Of a DNA stretch of 64,000 bases, positions 45,369 through 58,560 are shown one piece after another. Source of the DNA: Papaver somniferum (lineage: Eukaryota; Streptophyta; Magnoliopsida; Ranunculales; Papaveraceae); assembly GCF_003573695.1 (NCBI RefSeq), contig NC_039366.1, positions 161,514,770 to 161,578,769 of the forward strand. The letters run 5' to 3'. A program made the position numbers and the translations under genes. The notes below the pieces were generated by a model, which did no database searches, had not been told where the DNA came from, and worked only from the letters and a program-made list of their open reading frames with translations. Positions within the stretch are counted from its first letter, which is position 1. The number at the start of each line of letters is the position of its first letter.

Positions 45369-48089
45369 TTAGGTGGCTCTAGAAACAGCACTTCCAATAT
45401 CAAAATCATAATAAGAACTATTAGGTGACCAGGAAAAGGAAGAACATGAAGACGGAGAGGAGGATGAATAAGAAGAATTTGAATATGAAGTGTTGGTATT
45501 GTTGGATGGGTTTCTTATCATCAAAGGTACCATATCTTCAAGCAAACCTTGTGAACATATACCGCCCGGCTGTTGAAATATATCTTCTGGAGGCGCTATG
45601 TAAACTGCGTCTGAGTTTGCCAGGTCCACCAAATATTGAGCTTTAAGTACTTGATCGTCTTCTACCTGAGAAACGCTGCTGTTCGTCTTGGATTTTTTGG
45701 AAGGTGGGTGAGGGTTGGTAGTGGCGGTGGCAGCAGGGGGGGTGATGTTGGTGTGAGATTTGGTTGGTATGAAATGGGAGTAGGCAAAATGGAGGTGGAG
45801 CCCTTCATAGGTTATGATAAGCGTCTCCGGGTCCTCCCTCGATCGTTCCACCTGCTTCTTGGCGCTGCACCTTGGGTTTGTACACCTATAATAATTCCTG
45901 TATCCAAATAATGCAGAAAGCAAACCCCAAACAGAATAAGAAACTAAAACAAATCAAAAGAAAAGGTTAGGACTTAGGGTACCAAAACTTCTAGTGGGAC
46001 ATTTGATATAGAGTAGTTGGTACATATCATTTGCACACAGTTATTGATTTTGGTTATTCTTTTCAATTTAACATACTGCCATGCAATCTCAGATTCTAGA
46101 ACATTTGTAAATGACACCCTTGTGGTTATTTATTGTGCAATTAGCGTTAATTAATTGAATTCGAACTACATCAAACCTATCGTGGATGTCAATTTGTTGT
46201 GCTGTTATACACGAGTATCAAGTTAACAAGCTATTCCATATAATAACATTAAATGCTCTAGGAAAAAAATAATCAATGGCAATCAAGTTAAATACTTGAA
46301 CTTTCGACCTCTCACACCAACTCTGCTCCCACCATGAGTAGTACTTAGTAGTTAGTAAGTTCGCGAATCATTCGCGAATTTTTCCGTATCACGAATTTTA
46401 CCGTCTTATTCGCGTACGTTTGCAACTCCGAACCCAAATCGTGTATTATGTGCCATTCCCGGATTATTCGCGAATCGTTCACGAATTTTACGTATCCCGA
46501 ATGATACGTCCGCTTAATTCGCCATAAATTCTTTAGCTTTTACTTTTCAAAGACTCCACTTTTTGGGCTTTACTGCCTCCCGAACATACACGACCGAATA
46601 TTAGACGTGTTGTAATTTTTATGAAACAAAAACGACTGAAGAGATTTGAAGGTGAAGGTGAGAGAGATCTCAAACTCACTAACCAAGCATCTAAACCACC
46701 ATACGACGTCCTCTTGGATAACTAATGTTGTATATATTATTAATATCATCATATTGAGTTTATTTTTTCCTTAAATAACTCACACATATGCATAAAAATT
46801 GGTCTATGACCTTATAAATACAAATTATTTGTTATATATAGATACCGAATTTTCAGAGTCGAACTCACATTTATAAATCGAATTATACACGTACGTATGC
46901 CGTTCCGAATTAATGACGAATCACGTCCCGTTGACCGAATTTTGGACCGAATCTGGATTTTACAAAACCGTATAATACTCGTACGTTTGTCGTTCCGTAC
47001 GTTTGCCGAATCCCGAATTCCTAACTAGGGACTTACTACTTAACCATGTAAAATGACATTAAAATGGATACTTTTCACAAAATCAATTTTAAGTTCAATC
47101 TTTGAGCTATACGAAATCTGCATGCTTTGATAGTAAAGACCTAGGGATAGTGCTGTCATTATCCAGTTAGTGGGATTCTTGTTCGTTCTTTTCCCAAACA
47201 GTAGCGACTAGCGAGTGAGCGAGAGAGAGAGGGATAGTAAAGGAGCAGCCTGGGGTAATCCCAACTAGCTAGTCCTAACAATCAGAGTCACCGAAGCAGA
47301 TACAAACCGACAGATAGGGTAGACTTGCAAGTTTACTCTACGGACAAGAGAAAATAGACACGGATACAGCCCTAAAAGTAAATAAACGAGAACTCCTGTT
47401 GAGCATGAAACACTGGATAGTACTTGTGAACTGAAAAGTTGTTGTCCAACTTTGAAAAGGTTTAAGAATTGATAATGGCCATGGTTAAACTAAGAATAAG
47501 ATAATTCACCTTGGATTAGGGCTGTTTTTGATTGATTTTTGCCCATATTTTCTCCATTTATAACCATCATCACTCAGTCCATCTCCACAACTTTTGATTT
47601 TTAACGTATACTTATTATCAACCTTACTCAAACCCTTCTCTATTATCGAAAACCTGCAGAACAAAATTCAAACTTGACATGAACGGACGAATATCAACAA
47701 GACTAACCAGTTTTTGGTTAGAAAAAAACTCAACAACACGTAATGTATCGAGGGGAGAACAAGGAAAATACGTACCCGTTGCGTGAGATGCTCATGTCAC
47801 TGGAGTCATCATTGTGTTGCTGCTGGTGATGATTTGTGAATGACAGCGCTGTCTCAATATCTCCAATAGTTGGCCCTGAGTAGTGAACATTAGCCTTCGA
47901 AACTAAAGGATTAACCGGTGTTGGTTTCTCCGCTGATGAAAAACTTCGTTCGGTTTGACTAGAATCTAAGAAGTCGGGTAACATAAAGAAAGGTGATTCA
48001 TTATCAAGAAGCTCTCTTACTAACTCGGCATCATCTTCTGTTGACCCATCAAACCAATTAGTTGCTGCGCTGAGTAAATATTCCTCCAT
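45369..48089 (-). CDS. WRKY49: WRKY transcription factor, WRKY49-like, three exons
   Basis: Sequence-specific nuclear regulator that binds W-boxes (TTGAC). Exons: 48089-47776, 47653-47510, 45897-45369; introns 122 and 1612 bp with GT-AG borders. The sum is 987 nt, giving 328 aa. Exon 1 begins MEEYLLSAATNWFDGS and has acidic ELVRELLDNE. Exon 2 carries LSDDGYKWRKYGQKSIKNSP (WRKYGQK at residues 138-144). The intron falls at the Arg codon (PR|NYYRC), the conserved WRKY position. Exon 3 completes the zinc finger C158-x4-C163-x23-H187-x-H189, the group IIc/I-C pattern, followed by a Thr/Pro-rich part, QGLLEDMVP and a Ser-rich tail. The start and QGLLED block recall Arabidopsis WRKY49; the orthologue call is from memory. 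No stops or frameshifts. Intron 2 contains a repetitive insertion. Confidence 0.93.
46340..47040. repeat. Probable degenerate DNA-transposon-like insertion in WRKY intron 2
   Basis: About 0.7 kb dense in TTCGCGAAT, GTACGTTTG and CCGAAT motifs, many self-complementary. The two ends carry inverted TAGTAAGT / ACTTACTA (near 46350 and 47031). No transposase ORF is present. Its ends and TSD are not firm. Confidence 0.45.
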
Positions 48090-48303
48090 TACGATGATCT
48101 TCAACTTAACGTATAAAATTCATAGCATTACCAGAAAAAAAAGAAGTATCGATGGTAGTATAAGTAAAGATGATGAAAGAAATGGAATGTTTAATTTAAA
48201 AGATAATACACAGAGAAAGAGAGACTGTGGAGTAGATAGCGAAGAGATGGATGTTTACGTGTTGAACTGTCTTATTTTCTTTGAACCAGTGCCAGGTAAC
48301 TAG

Positions 48304-48311
48304 TTTATATA
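48304..48311 (-). promoter_or_regulatory. Candidate TATA box of the WRKY gene
   Basis: TATATAAA on the minus strand about 215 bp upstream of the ATG, leaving a leader of roughly 180 nt. Confidence 0.5.
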
Positions 48312-49952
48312 GTCTTAACGTAATTCTGTAGCTTTTGGGTAACGCAAACCCACATTTCTAGTTAATGAAGTTCACGGTTGTAACTTATTCTAACTGTTAG
48401 AAATGTAATTAGGTACATGGACTGATCCAATTAAGAATGGACCTAGTCTGTGTACATTAAGTATCTGAATGGACCCATTTTGTGTACATTACCTGTGATT
48501 TGTATTATTGTGTTCGTTTCAAGAGTGGTACTAGACAATGGGTTTGACTTTGAATAAAATTCCAAAACCTCATAAACTACTATCTTACAAACTCACTCAC
48601 TCACTCTGTCTACCCCCGCATCTTTCTCTCTACTTGGTGTGTCTCTCTCTTTTATCTTGATTTTGTCTGATTTTTGTTTCGATCGAATGTGGTTCAGGTC
48701 AGAACTAATAAGCGAAGGTGAAAGATGGGGATTCAGTTAGACCAAACCCACCACCATCCGACCCGTGACCATTTCCCATTTGATTAAGACTAATAATCTT
48801 AATTCTATAAAGGTCAACTACTACTTAGACAGGGATCAAAGTGTGGGGATAAATAATGAAAATCTAGTCAACCACTAAAGCAAACTACTACTATCAAATA
48901 TCTACTTCTCATTGTTTTAGGATATTTCCCCCTAGTTGATGAAGGTTACAATGCCACCATTAGCCCAACCTCATAGGCCGTGTGAGAATGAAATTATTCC
49001 TAGATAACCATCATTTTACGTTTTTTTCCTTCTTTTCTGGACAAAAAGTTACAACCATCGCTTGGACACTGATCAGTGCTGGTGTTATCTCGTTTAGCTC
49101 ACCAAGTTGTCGTACTAAAAGAAAGGCTCACTCAGTTGTCCACAGATAATACTAAGATATCAGTTGTCCACAGATAATAGTAGCCAGGATGAAACTGTTT
49201 ACATCCTGGCTATTTTTACATTCTCGTCAATTTGAACAGTATCAAATTTTACATGTTTTTTTTACCCAGAAATTGTTGATTTTGGTTTTTTTAACCAATT
49301 TTTTGATAATTCTCCGACTATCTAAGATACAAGTTTAGATCCACATATGTTCACATTACTCAGAAATATATTACGTGGTGCATTCATGTCCTTCCAAAAC
49401 GGCTAAATTTTGTCTAATTTTGGGGTTCTCTTTGATTTTTTGAAGGAAGGAAACGCTCGTTATCTCTCTTGGTCAAAATCCAATGGCCCTTATCTGGGGA
49501 TAACAAATACAACAAGGTTCATAACCAGTACAACTACTAGTCCAACCAGTAAGACAAGCACTGAAAGATGGAGATATGTTTTATGAAATTTATGGTGTAT
49601 GTTTTAGATGTTACTATGCTGTTACATAGCTATCAAGTTAGGGAAAATTTGGCATTATGTTAAAGGTGTTGACTTTATTGTATTAGGAATTCGGCAATTT
49701 TTCGATATAGACAAATGGTTGACTGTCAGAAACTTGTTTAGGTATTTAGAGGGTCGGCTAAGCTCAGCTAGTAGTATTATTTTGTACATTTTGTTTTAAA
49801 ATAATAAAGTCAACCCATTATGGTTGTAGGGCGCACTCCTGGCAAGATTAGGAGCGTGTTGGAAATTGACAGTGCTGTGTGCCGGACCTAGAAAAAACGT
49901 ACTCCAAGTTTATATAGGCCGAAAAAACAAATGTCTTAGATCAAAAAATCTG
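48312..49952. other. Intergenic region upstream of the WRKY gene
   Basis: AT-rich. It includes a CT-rich stretch near 48600-48655 and several TTGAC/GTCAA cores that could serve as W-boxes. A short repeated phrase (CAGTTGTCCACAGATAATA) occurs twice near 49132-49180. No gene was recognised; the ORF at 49608-49799 has no features. Confidence 0.5.
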
Positions 49953-49983
49953 TGGATTGTTAAAATTGGATGTACTTAGTAAT

Positions 49984-51248
49984 CAAGCTTATTATAGGTG
50001 CGGCATGGTTTATTAGAGGGGCGGCATTGTGATAGTAATGTCCTTTTAGTTGGTTAGGGGATGTCTTAAAGGGGATATAAATTGACTAGATTATCCTTTT
50101 CATCTTAAATCAACCAAAATTAAATCACTTTTTTTTAAACCTAATGAATCAGAAAAAAATCAAATCAGTTTTTTTTCATCATCTTCTTCATCTTCTCTTC
50201 TCCTCCATTAAAACTGAAAATTTCATCGTCTTCGATTAATCGACGATTTGAAAAATGTTTGGAAAAACCCAGTTAGGGTTTAGTTTATCGTGTTGGATTT
50301 AAGTTAATTTTGTATCAAAAAATAGGGTTTTGTATGAAAATTGAAATTGAAATTGAAATTGAAATTTCTGGTTGCATGTGAGTTACGGTTGGTAATAACT
50401 CAAATACGAGCTGTAACTGTAGATTAGGTTGATGTTACAGTTGGTTTTAACTCAAATACCAACCGTAAGTTCTTAGTTTTGAGAAATATGTTCAGTTACG
50501 GTTTGTATTTGCATCATATTTATCAACCGTAATTGAGTTACGATTTGTTACTCAAACAACCATACCAACCGTAAATAATCATGTGTCTTAAGAATTTATC
50601 AAATAATGATTTACGGTTCAAAAGTTAAGTTGACACACCAACCGTAGGGTAGTTACGGTTGGTCTCGATTCATTAGTTACCAGCCGTAATTTAGTTACGG
50701 TTGTTGTCCAAATTTAATTACCAACGGTAACTGGTTTTATGATTGGATCTTTCCCAAATTTAACCAGTTACGGTTGGTATTTGATAACTTATGAACCGTA
50801 ACTCTGGTCACGAGCAAAATTGTAACCGTAAGTTCTTCTGAAAATTTAAAAGTTTTGATTTTGTTACGTACTTTAGATATTTCTGAGCGAGAAAAAGCTA
50901 ATGGGAACTAATTTAGAAGTATACTGGAATCACTCATTTTGGTTGAGTGAATCAAAATCTAGGGTTTCACAAATATCACAAAAGTTTTTCTTTTTCTTCT
51001 CCTCTGAACTTTTTTTTTTTTAACTCTAAAAATCTGATTTTGTTTTGATTTTAAGTTAATATAAGTGAAATTAATCATTAACACTAAACTTGATTATCAT
51101 CACTAAACTAGGTTATCAGTAATGAGGGTTAATTTGTCATTTCCATTTTTTTTTATAAGGGACACCTTGAATGATCATGTAATGATCCTTTTTGTCCTAT
51201 TAGAATGCCGCCCCTCTAATAAACCATGCCGCCCCTATAATAAGCTTG
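49984..51248. mobile_element. Non-autonomous TIR DNA transposon (hAT-like by TSD), 1265 bp
   Basis: Terminal inverted repeats of 45 bp (49984-50028 and 51204-51248) differ at one base. They start CAAGCTTATTATAGG and contain GGGGCGGCAT twice. An 8-bp duplication flanks it (TTAGTAAT 49976-49983; TTAATAAT 51249-51256), and the empty site survives in the other LTR (CTTAATAATATCC near 56765). An 8-bp TSD suggests hAT, although the long TIR is less typical. No transposase. The interior holds an array of palindromes. Confidence 0.88.
50375..50840. repeat. Array of TTACGGTTGGT / ACCAACCGTAA hairpins inside the TIR transposon
   Basis: About eight imperfect palindromes in a row, each AGTTACGGTTGGT, an about 20-nt spacer, then ACCAACCGTAAC, with drift between units. 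Spacers often include CTCAAATA. There is no coding function. Confidence 0.85.
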
Positions 51249-51584
51249 TTAATAATATCCGGTTGCTAGTGAACCTCATATACTACTGTTTACATAGTTA
51301 CTAACTATACAAAGAGAATGGAAGAGGGAAGGAAGGGGGTTTATTGATGTTAACTCGTTACATTTATACGCTTGCTTCTCGGCTATTTATAGCCAGAAGG
51401 ATTGAGTCGGTAAAATAAAGAAAGTTACACGTATTTTGAAATGCCCAAATGCTTAAGGGCTAAGCATGTTTACTAGATCCTTATCTTGATCGAATGAGGA
51501 GGTGAAGTACTCTTCGATAGTATTCTCGGATTCACTAGAATAGTGAATGGTGGGCCACACTATCAAAGACGTGTGCACATAATA

Positions 51585-54500
51585 CTCCCCCTTGGACCAC
51601 AATTCTAAGGACGTTGCCTCATTAAAACCTTACCAGAAAAATTTAACTGGGACAAAAACTGGTCGAAGGAAAAAGAGTACAACACCGGTAGATTTAAAGT
51701 GATGATGGTAGTCACGAATTTTCTCTTGTTGCTGAAACTCTGTCAGGAAAACCATTTAGGAAAAACCTGAGCTTGGAGTGAGGTTGGTCGTTGTCATGAA
51801 GTATTTTCTTCAACAAAATTGTGCTAGGAAAACCACTTGGGTCAAAAACCTGAACGCCTGCGCCAAAAAAACCACTTGGGAAAAACCTGAGCGCCTATAA
51901 TAATGCCGACATCGATGAGTATGTTTCCTTGATAAATATGATTATCCAATATGGCACCTCAAGAAACTCTATACATCTCTTTAGCTGGTGATCATCGTTC
52001 TAAGATTGTTATCTCATTAAAAACCTCGTTCGGAAAACTCATTGGGACAAAAACCTGAACGTAGGAAAACATGAGTCCTTATAACAATGTTGGAACTGCG
52101 GATATCATTGGACTCGCATGCCTCGTTAAAACCTTGACAAGGAAAACCCTGTGGGACAAAACCTTGACTAAGGAAAAAGAGTACACGACGTAATGTCCAA
52201 TGTGCCCATATCCGTAATCTTCCTTGGCTTTACTCCCCCTGATGAGTATCCTTCTCAGTTGACCATTGCATAGGGACCACGAACCATCTATGAATATCAT
52301 CAGCAGCTCCCTCTACTCGAGAAACTTGGTCTAATTTCTTTCTGCAATTTTTTAATGATCATCTGATTGTTGCGGTCTTTATTCTCTACTAGATTTGCCT
52401 GAACAATCATAAAAGATTGGAGAAAAACGAGTATCCTCTATTAATAAAAAATTAGCTAGGAATATGTTTAGCTTCTTTAACAAACCTGCCAAAAATCAAA
52501 AACTTAAACAGTCTGATTATATTTGCTCTGTGGGAGACATCTAGCGATCTTTCATACAAAAGATCAAGCTTAATGGTACCACGAAGATTAGGGGACCAAA
52601 GTCTCAATATTGGTGCTGAGTAAAACCAGACTTACATGTTTACCACAAGTCTAATGTGAGGTACCTATAACATATCTCAGTTAACATACCATTAATTTAG
52701 ACATATTTTGTGTAATGCAAACCACAGAGGGATACACCTCCTTTATTGAGATGTAAATCGATCAATCTTAAAAGTAAGAGATCGAATGACCATAATCATG
52801 TTGGATTTTCCATTAAACATGTCTAAACCTTTAAGGTTGACGAAATTAATGGACTTCCAGCAATAACGCTCAACCAACAGATTGAGACCTTGTTTTACCG
52901 AGAATTTATCTTGAACTCCTGCTTTAAGCATTTTTGTGTTTTGGAGAATTCTTTAGGAGTTCCAATCATATAGATGTTGCATAAATGAAATCTAGTAAAT
53001 GCACAATATATGGGCATATAAGATGGTTCACATATCCCTGGATAACATAAGCATTCACTTAGACGATTGACCACTTTCGTCCTTATTGAGCGAATGCATA
53101 TGACATGGTAATTCTAATGATTAAACCTTCAGGATTTTGTATACAGTTATCTGTATCTAGTCTTTCATACAGATTCACGATAACCATATCCACTAGATGC
53201 ACATCGAGTCCTTAAAGACTGCCAGACAAATACCAAAAAAGGTAGTTGCATCTATAATAGGGAATATGTTACAAAGTAATCCAATTCATATTTCTGTGAA
53301 AGACTTCGTGCCGTTAGTTGACTTTTCTTTTCTCACAATCCGCACTCACCAAACTGTAGCCACTAGAGGCTACCTTATCGGATTTCAGGACTGCAAACAC
53401 CCGTCTGTGACCAAGAGTAGCTCACATTATCGAGTGTTAGGGATGCAATACCAAAGATATGCATCTTTGCGAGAAACTGTTATTCCGCTTAAAACTCTCC
53501 TTTCAAGTTTAACCAATCATTCATTTGATGACATTCCCTTATAGAGAGTGGTATGACACCAACATCATCTATGACAATATCATTAGATACTTTGATTATG
53601 TCATCAACAATCATTGTATCATGATAGAAAATTTATCTATTGTATGCATGCTTTATTGGGATCCTCTCATTTTGAGGTTCCACAGCCTTTGCAGAGACGT
53701 TCTCTTATTAGGAGAACTATACTCAGAGAAATCAGATCTTACTTTCATAGTCTCTTTGAGAGCACTATATTTTAATAATTGTGATTGATTCTTTCCTTTT
53801 CGGAGGAGTAGAATATTTGCAGTCAACTAGTCAACCACGTTGTGGTGTCTTTTAAATGACACACTAGCTACTACATACGCAACTTCTCACGAGTAAATTA
53901 ATCTGCAATTTCTGAAGATATCAAATCTTCTGCATGTCTTTCACTTTAGAAAGCATCAAGATGAGATACATCCTGGTTTATTTTTGTGCAAACCAGGATA
54001 CTTCACGCCGTTTCTCAGGCGACAGCCTTTCCTTCCCCAAACGGTTGAAGACTTTCTCATCAAATCTGCAAATCTTGTAGTAGAATAGTAAGAACAGTGG
54101 AATGTAGCACGTCTTAAACAGAAAAAATGACAATGGTTTCATGAGTAATAAGTTCAAAATGCTTTATGAATTAATTAAATAAACCATTCAATAAATGCAA
54201 AGAACAATAAAATACTCGTCATTAACGCCCAAAGTATCACTAGGATAATACAACATCAATAACTGACAAACAAGAGTTTCATTTAATATCTATGTGAGTA
54301 TAGATACACAGTCACCACCCAGTTCATATGTCGAGTCACCTATGACTACGAGACCATACTTCCATCAAACCGGTTAGTGTCTGAGGAAACTCCCTGTCAA
54401 GGGTTGGCGCTATATAACAATCTACCTAAAATAGTTCTCTTACTACGCTTTTATATAAGCATCAATTTGTAACCGATGCTAAGAATGAAGTATCAAAAGC

Positions 54501-56736
54501 GTATACAAGGGGGAAAACAACTCAATATATACTGAGGTCCATACTTGCCAATATATAAACTATGTCGATAATTCCTTTGCAAAGGGGGATATCTATCCAC
54601 AACAATTTTAGTAGCTACTCTGAACATTAGCGACAACCAAGTTATTAATCAGTTAGTTAACGATCTCACATCATTCCCTAGAGTACGAGGATATTTTAAT
54701 CCATTGATACCAAATTTACTTTTGCGGATATTCTTCACCTCGAGATATCTACGCACTTTTATGGATGTGCTCCTCGTCAGGAGATATATCAACTCATCAC
54801 TCAAAGAGAATATGGACGTCATCTGATTAGATTGGCATACCTCATACAAGAGGTTTTCGTCTATGTTTCTAAGCATATTATCCAGACGAAACAATCGCTG
54901 TGATTCTATGGCATGCCTTGCAAGGACTTTAATTTACGCTGAATAATCAAGCAAGCGTACTCTAGCTAAATCTAGCAATAGAGTAATCTCCAACACCTCA
55001 GGCATTTCTCGGTGTGAGAATTTAGATTAGACACAATTGGAGTTAACCAATATCTCCGAAGACTCTCCCCCTGATCCTAAGGCGGGAATGTCTCATCAGT
55101 AGTAATTCATTTCTGCATGACTCTACCTATCAAGGGAGCAACTGGGTGCAGAAAACAACAATAACATGCAACCCAGGAGAGATAACTGATCAGGTCTTCT
55201 CTCTCGTTTACTGTCCAGCTGGGATAAAATTTAAGAATTTACATTTCCATGTAAAATCAACAGTAAACTGTAAAATAAATTCTGTGAACATAGACACTAT
55301 CTCAATATCAGTTCCAATCCTGCCAAAACGACCGACAGAGATCAATAACAATGAACGACATTTCAAATGCATGTACCGTGTCTTTTATGTCACAACGATA
55401 GCAGAGCTCTTCCAGGCTCAAAGGTGTCTTATTCAAACCAATCATTGTGCTACCGTCCCGTATTTTTCCACTTTTGGTGGTACAGTATTCATCAGGTTCT
55501 TAAACCCGAGAACTATTGTGGTTCCCATATTCAAAAATATACCTACCACAATTGTATTTTCCTTCTTTGCTAAAGATAGACTTATTTGCATAGGCACTGC
55601 TGCAAATTTAATTCACCAAACTCGTGATTTAGGTAGTAGGTCTAGGAGACGAGAGGGCATGATATTAACCCTAAATATCATTAAAGAAATACGACACTCA
55701 TTATTGCTCGACGTTTGTATATCTATGGGGCGCATTTAAAACATGCAGCTCTCGTTGTTGCTATAACAACATATACAAAGTGCAAATTAAGCACTAGCTC
55801 TTTGAAGGTCACCGATGCATATAATAGGCGCATATTATGCATGTCGTAAAATTCGCGGAAGCACATAAGGCGGCAAATATGCGGCTCTCCTTATTGCTCA
55901 ACGCAACATTTATACGATGCAAATACCTTCTCTAAAATCAAGCCGAACTAATTACCACGAAAATCAACGGTGAAACAAGAAAGAAAACATTCAAAAATGT
56001 AATATACGCGGTTCTAACATGATACCGATAAATCTCCAATTTCGTCTATCAGGGTCGACGAAATATTAATTTATCAAAGTTGAAATATGAACACATTCTT
56101 TATACAGTGTCTCGATATCAATTGTAGGTCATTTCAAGGACCCTTGATAGAGATTGGCTAACCGTGTTAACCCGGTGTCCATTTTTCATCGCATTCCAAC
56201 CTTAGGTGGAACAAATTTGAATTCCAGAGATTAATATAGCAAAACAATATTAAAATATTGTTATCTCTCAGGATGCAACAATTCCTCGCTCTGTCGGTAT
56301 TAAAACCATTAACACCACAAAAATCACTGGTGTACCAACAAAGGTAATTCTATTCTCTATGCTATCCAAAAGGACGCGGAAAACCCTTTTGTTGGTCGTC
56401 TAAAGAGGAAAATGGCAAAACTTACAAAACTCAAATATTTGGCTAAATTCGAAAATCGAATAACATCACAAATATGAGTCGTTGTTAGTACGTACATATT
56501 TTGGATATCTCTTCATATACCGTATTATTACCTATGCTCCAAACAGCACATACAAGTCACGGTAAGATGTCAAACTTTCTCTTTAACAAGTCCTAATCAA
56601 AATAGGAAACAAAGTTAGACATAATAAATATTGTATGCATAAAACTATTTCGAAATAGCTAAATTAAATATGCAAAGGTCGAAGAGAATTATCCTTTTCC
56701 GTATCGTCAGCCCCACGCGATTGCCGCAGAGCAATT
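51585..56736 (-). other. Element D internal region, non-coding
   Basis: It has the leader-like repeated phrase of some Copia elements (AAAACCTTGACAAGGAAAAC and relatives, about 51625-52175) near the 3' end and otherwise no recognisable domain. Opposite-strand ORFs such as 55146-55739 (197 aa) and 53197-53544 show no known motif, and I treat them as chance. Confidence 0.6.
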
Positions 56737-56749
56737 GGTGCTGATAACG
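56737..56749 (-). other. Element D primer-binding site
   Basis: The minus strand reads CGTTATCAGCACC directly after the LTR end TTTTAACA, the variant PBS seen in many plant Copia elements. Confidence 0.8.
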
Positions 56750-57104
56750 TGTTAAAATTGGATGTACTTAATAATATCCGGTTGCCAGTGAACCTCATAT
56801 ACTACTGTTTACATAGTTACTAATTATACAAAGAGAATGGAAGAGGGAAGGAAGGGGGTTTATTGATGTTAACTTCGTTACATTTATACGCTTGCTTCTC
56901 GGCTATTTATAGCCAGAAGAATTGAGTCGGTAAAATAAAGAATGTTACACGTGTTTTGAAATGCCCAAATGCTTAAGGGCTAAGCATGTTTACTAGATCC
57001 TTATCTTGATCGAATGAGGAGGTGAAGTACTCTTCGATAGTATTTTCAGATTCACTAGAGTAGTGAATGGTGGGTCATCCTATCAAAGACGTGTGCAGAT
57101 AATA
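56750..57104 (-). repeat. Element D 5' LTR
   Basis: 355 bp, uninterrupted; TATAAATA (minus) at 56904-56911. It preserves the empty insertion site of the TIR transposon. Confidence 0.9.
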
Positions 57105-57109
57105 TGGAT

Positions 57110-58560
57110 TTTATAAATGTCCATCTTTTCCGGTTCATGCCTTTTTTTTTTTTTTTTTCCTGAAGGCACCCGTTCATGCCTTTTTTTTTATATGGAAAGA
57201 CCTATTCAGGTATTAGAATTATGCCTAGATGGACAACAATAAAGTTGCTAAATAGATAATCTCACTACAAGTATTTACAAACAACAATGTTTGAATCCTT
57301 AAAATCTCTCCAATTACATAGTTAAATCAATAATCACTAAATTCTATACAAAAATTATTTTAGTATATAAACAAATCAAAAAGTTTCATCGAAACAACAA
57401 TTTTAGAATCTAAAGTCGTTTTCTCTTCTCAAAAATTCATCTGAAGTTGATTGGTTTTTTTCTTTCCACCTAAACCATAATGCATTTCATCCTCAATTTT
57501 AATAACACGTGCACAATTTCTGGAGTATTTTACCATGTTATAGCAACTAATTTTATATGATGACTATATCTTGAAAGTCGTCGATGACACATTTGGTCTG
57601 GTGGGTCGTTACCATGATATGATTCAGGATCATCCTCATCATTTATTATGAACTCAATAATTTTTTGGCTGTAGACGATTTCATAATTGCATCATATTCT
57701 TCTTTGGATAGTTCAGAGTATGTTCACGTCCACCATATTTATATAGTGTAAATTAGACATGACATCCAAAGGTGATCGCATCTGAAATCGAGAAGAGATA
57801 TAACATTTAAAACTAAGCTCTGAGGATCGGCCGATTGTTGAATCAACCCAGTATGAAATATCGGTTTCTAAAATTTGATGAATCTTCTCGGTTTATGATC
57901 TTGAATATGCTTTTTAATCTGTTTTTGGATTAAGAGCTTCAAATCTTCTCTATGGCAACCTAAATCTTCCTATTTTTTTTTTTAGTTTCAATTATTTTCT
58001 TCAGTTTTTGATTAATTGTTAAGAAAGTGGTTTCGCTACAATTGATATGTCTAAATAATCTCTTTTTTCCTGTTTTGCAGTGCTCAAGTAGTGTTTCAGT
58101 GGTGTTTTAAAAAAACAGTGGTGTAGGGGAATTTCAATCTTCCTCTGATTAGTGGTAGATTCACATATGTCATGGATAAATCCAAGTCTTCAATGTATGG
58201 TGTTGCTCAATCAACAGTGGCGTTTTTTGTTCTCTTAATGTCCTTATATATGATACGCGAATCAGTAGGATTTGCTATCACTCATCATATAAGATTAATT
58301 CAAAACTAGGGTACAAAAAGCGTGAATCAAAATCAACAACGCAGAAGCAGAAGTTTAATGGGTAAACTCGGTAATTCTCCGAAGAAAAAAGCGCAATTAC
58401 TGGAATTCAAAATTTTGAATTGTCAAATACCTTTTTAGAGTCAATATCCTCTCCGACATTTTTCGGAGAAATATGGGGCGAAGAATCGAGAGAATGGGAT
58501 AATTTTGGAAGGTGGTTATGCAGCAATGAAAACCCTAAAACTAATTTGGGTTACATAAGG
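57110..58560. other. Unassigned AT-rich spacer
   Basis: Poly-T runs near 57145 and 57180 and no gene. The last 200-300 bp may be the 5' UTR of the LINE that follows. Confidence 0.5.

Larger units (their letters stand above)
49958..51584 (-). repeat. Element D 3' LTR, split by the TIR transposon
   Basis: It begins TGTTAAAATTGGATGTACTT and ends GCACATAATA, with the insertion at 49984-51248. Its promoter-like TATAAATA (minus) is at 51384-51391. Confidence 0.88.
49958..57104 (-). mobile_element. Element D: Copia-type LTR element without recognisable genes
   Basis: The LTRs are 49958-51584 (354 bp once the nested transposon and its duplicated 8 bp are removed) and 56750-57104 (355 bp), nearly identical. 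Flanks are TGGAT at 49953-49957 and 57105-57109, a 5-bp TSD. On the minus strand the PBS is CGTTATCAGCACC (56749-56737) and the polypurine tract CCAAGGGGGAG (51595-51585) precedes the 3' LTR, both typical of plant Copia. The about 5.15-kb interior has no gag, protease, integrase or RT motif in any frame I read. It is either a large non-autonomous element or an unusually decayed interior, but the LTR similarity argues against great age. Confidence 0.85.

Noticed and set aside
50375..50840. Possible CRISPR-like repeat array
   Set aside because: The units are degenerate palindromes without constant direct repeats and unique spacers, and they lie within a eukaryotic TIR transposon.
55146..55739. 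197-aa plus-strand ORF in element D
   Set aside because: No recognisable motif, antisense to the element, with composition like its surroundings; probably a chance frame.
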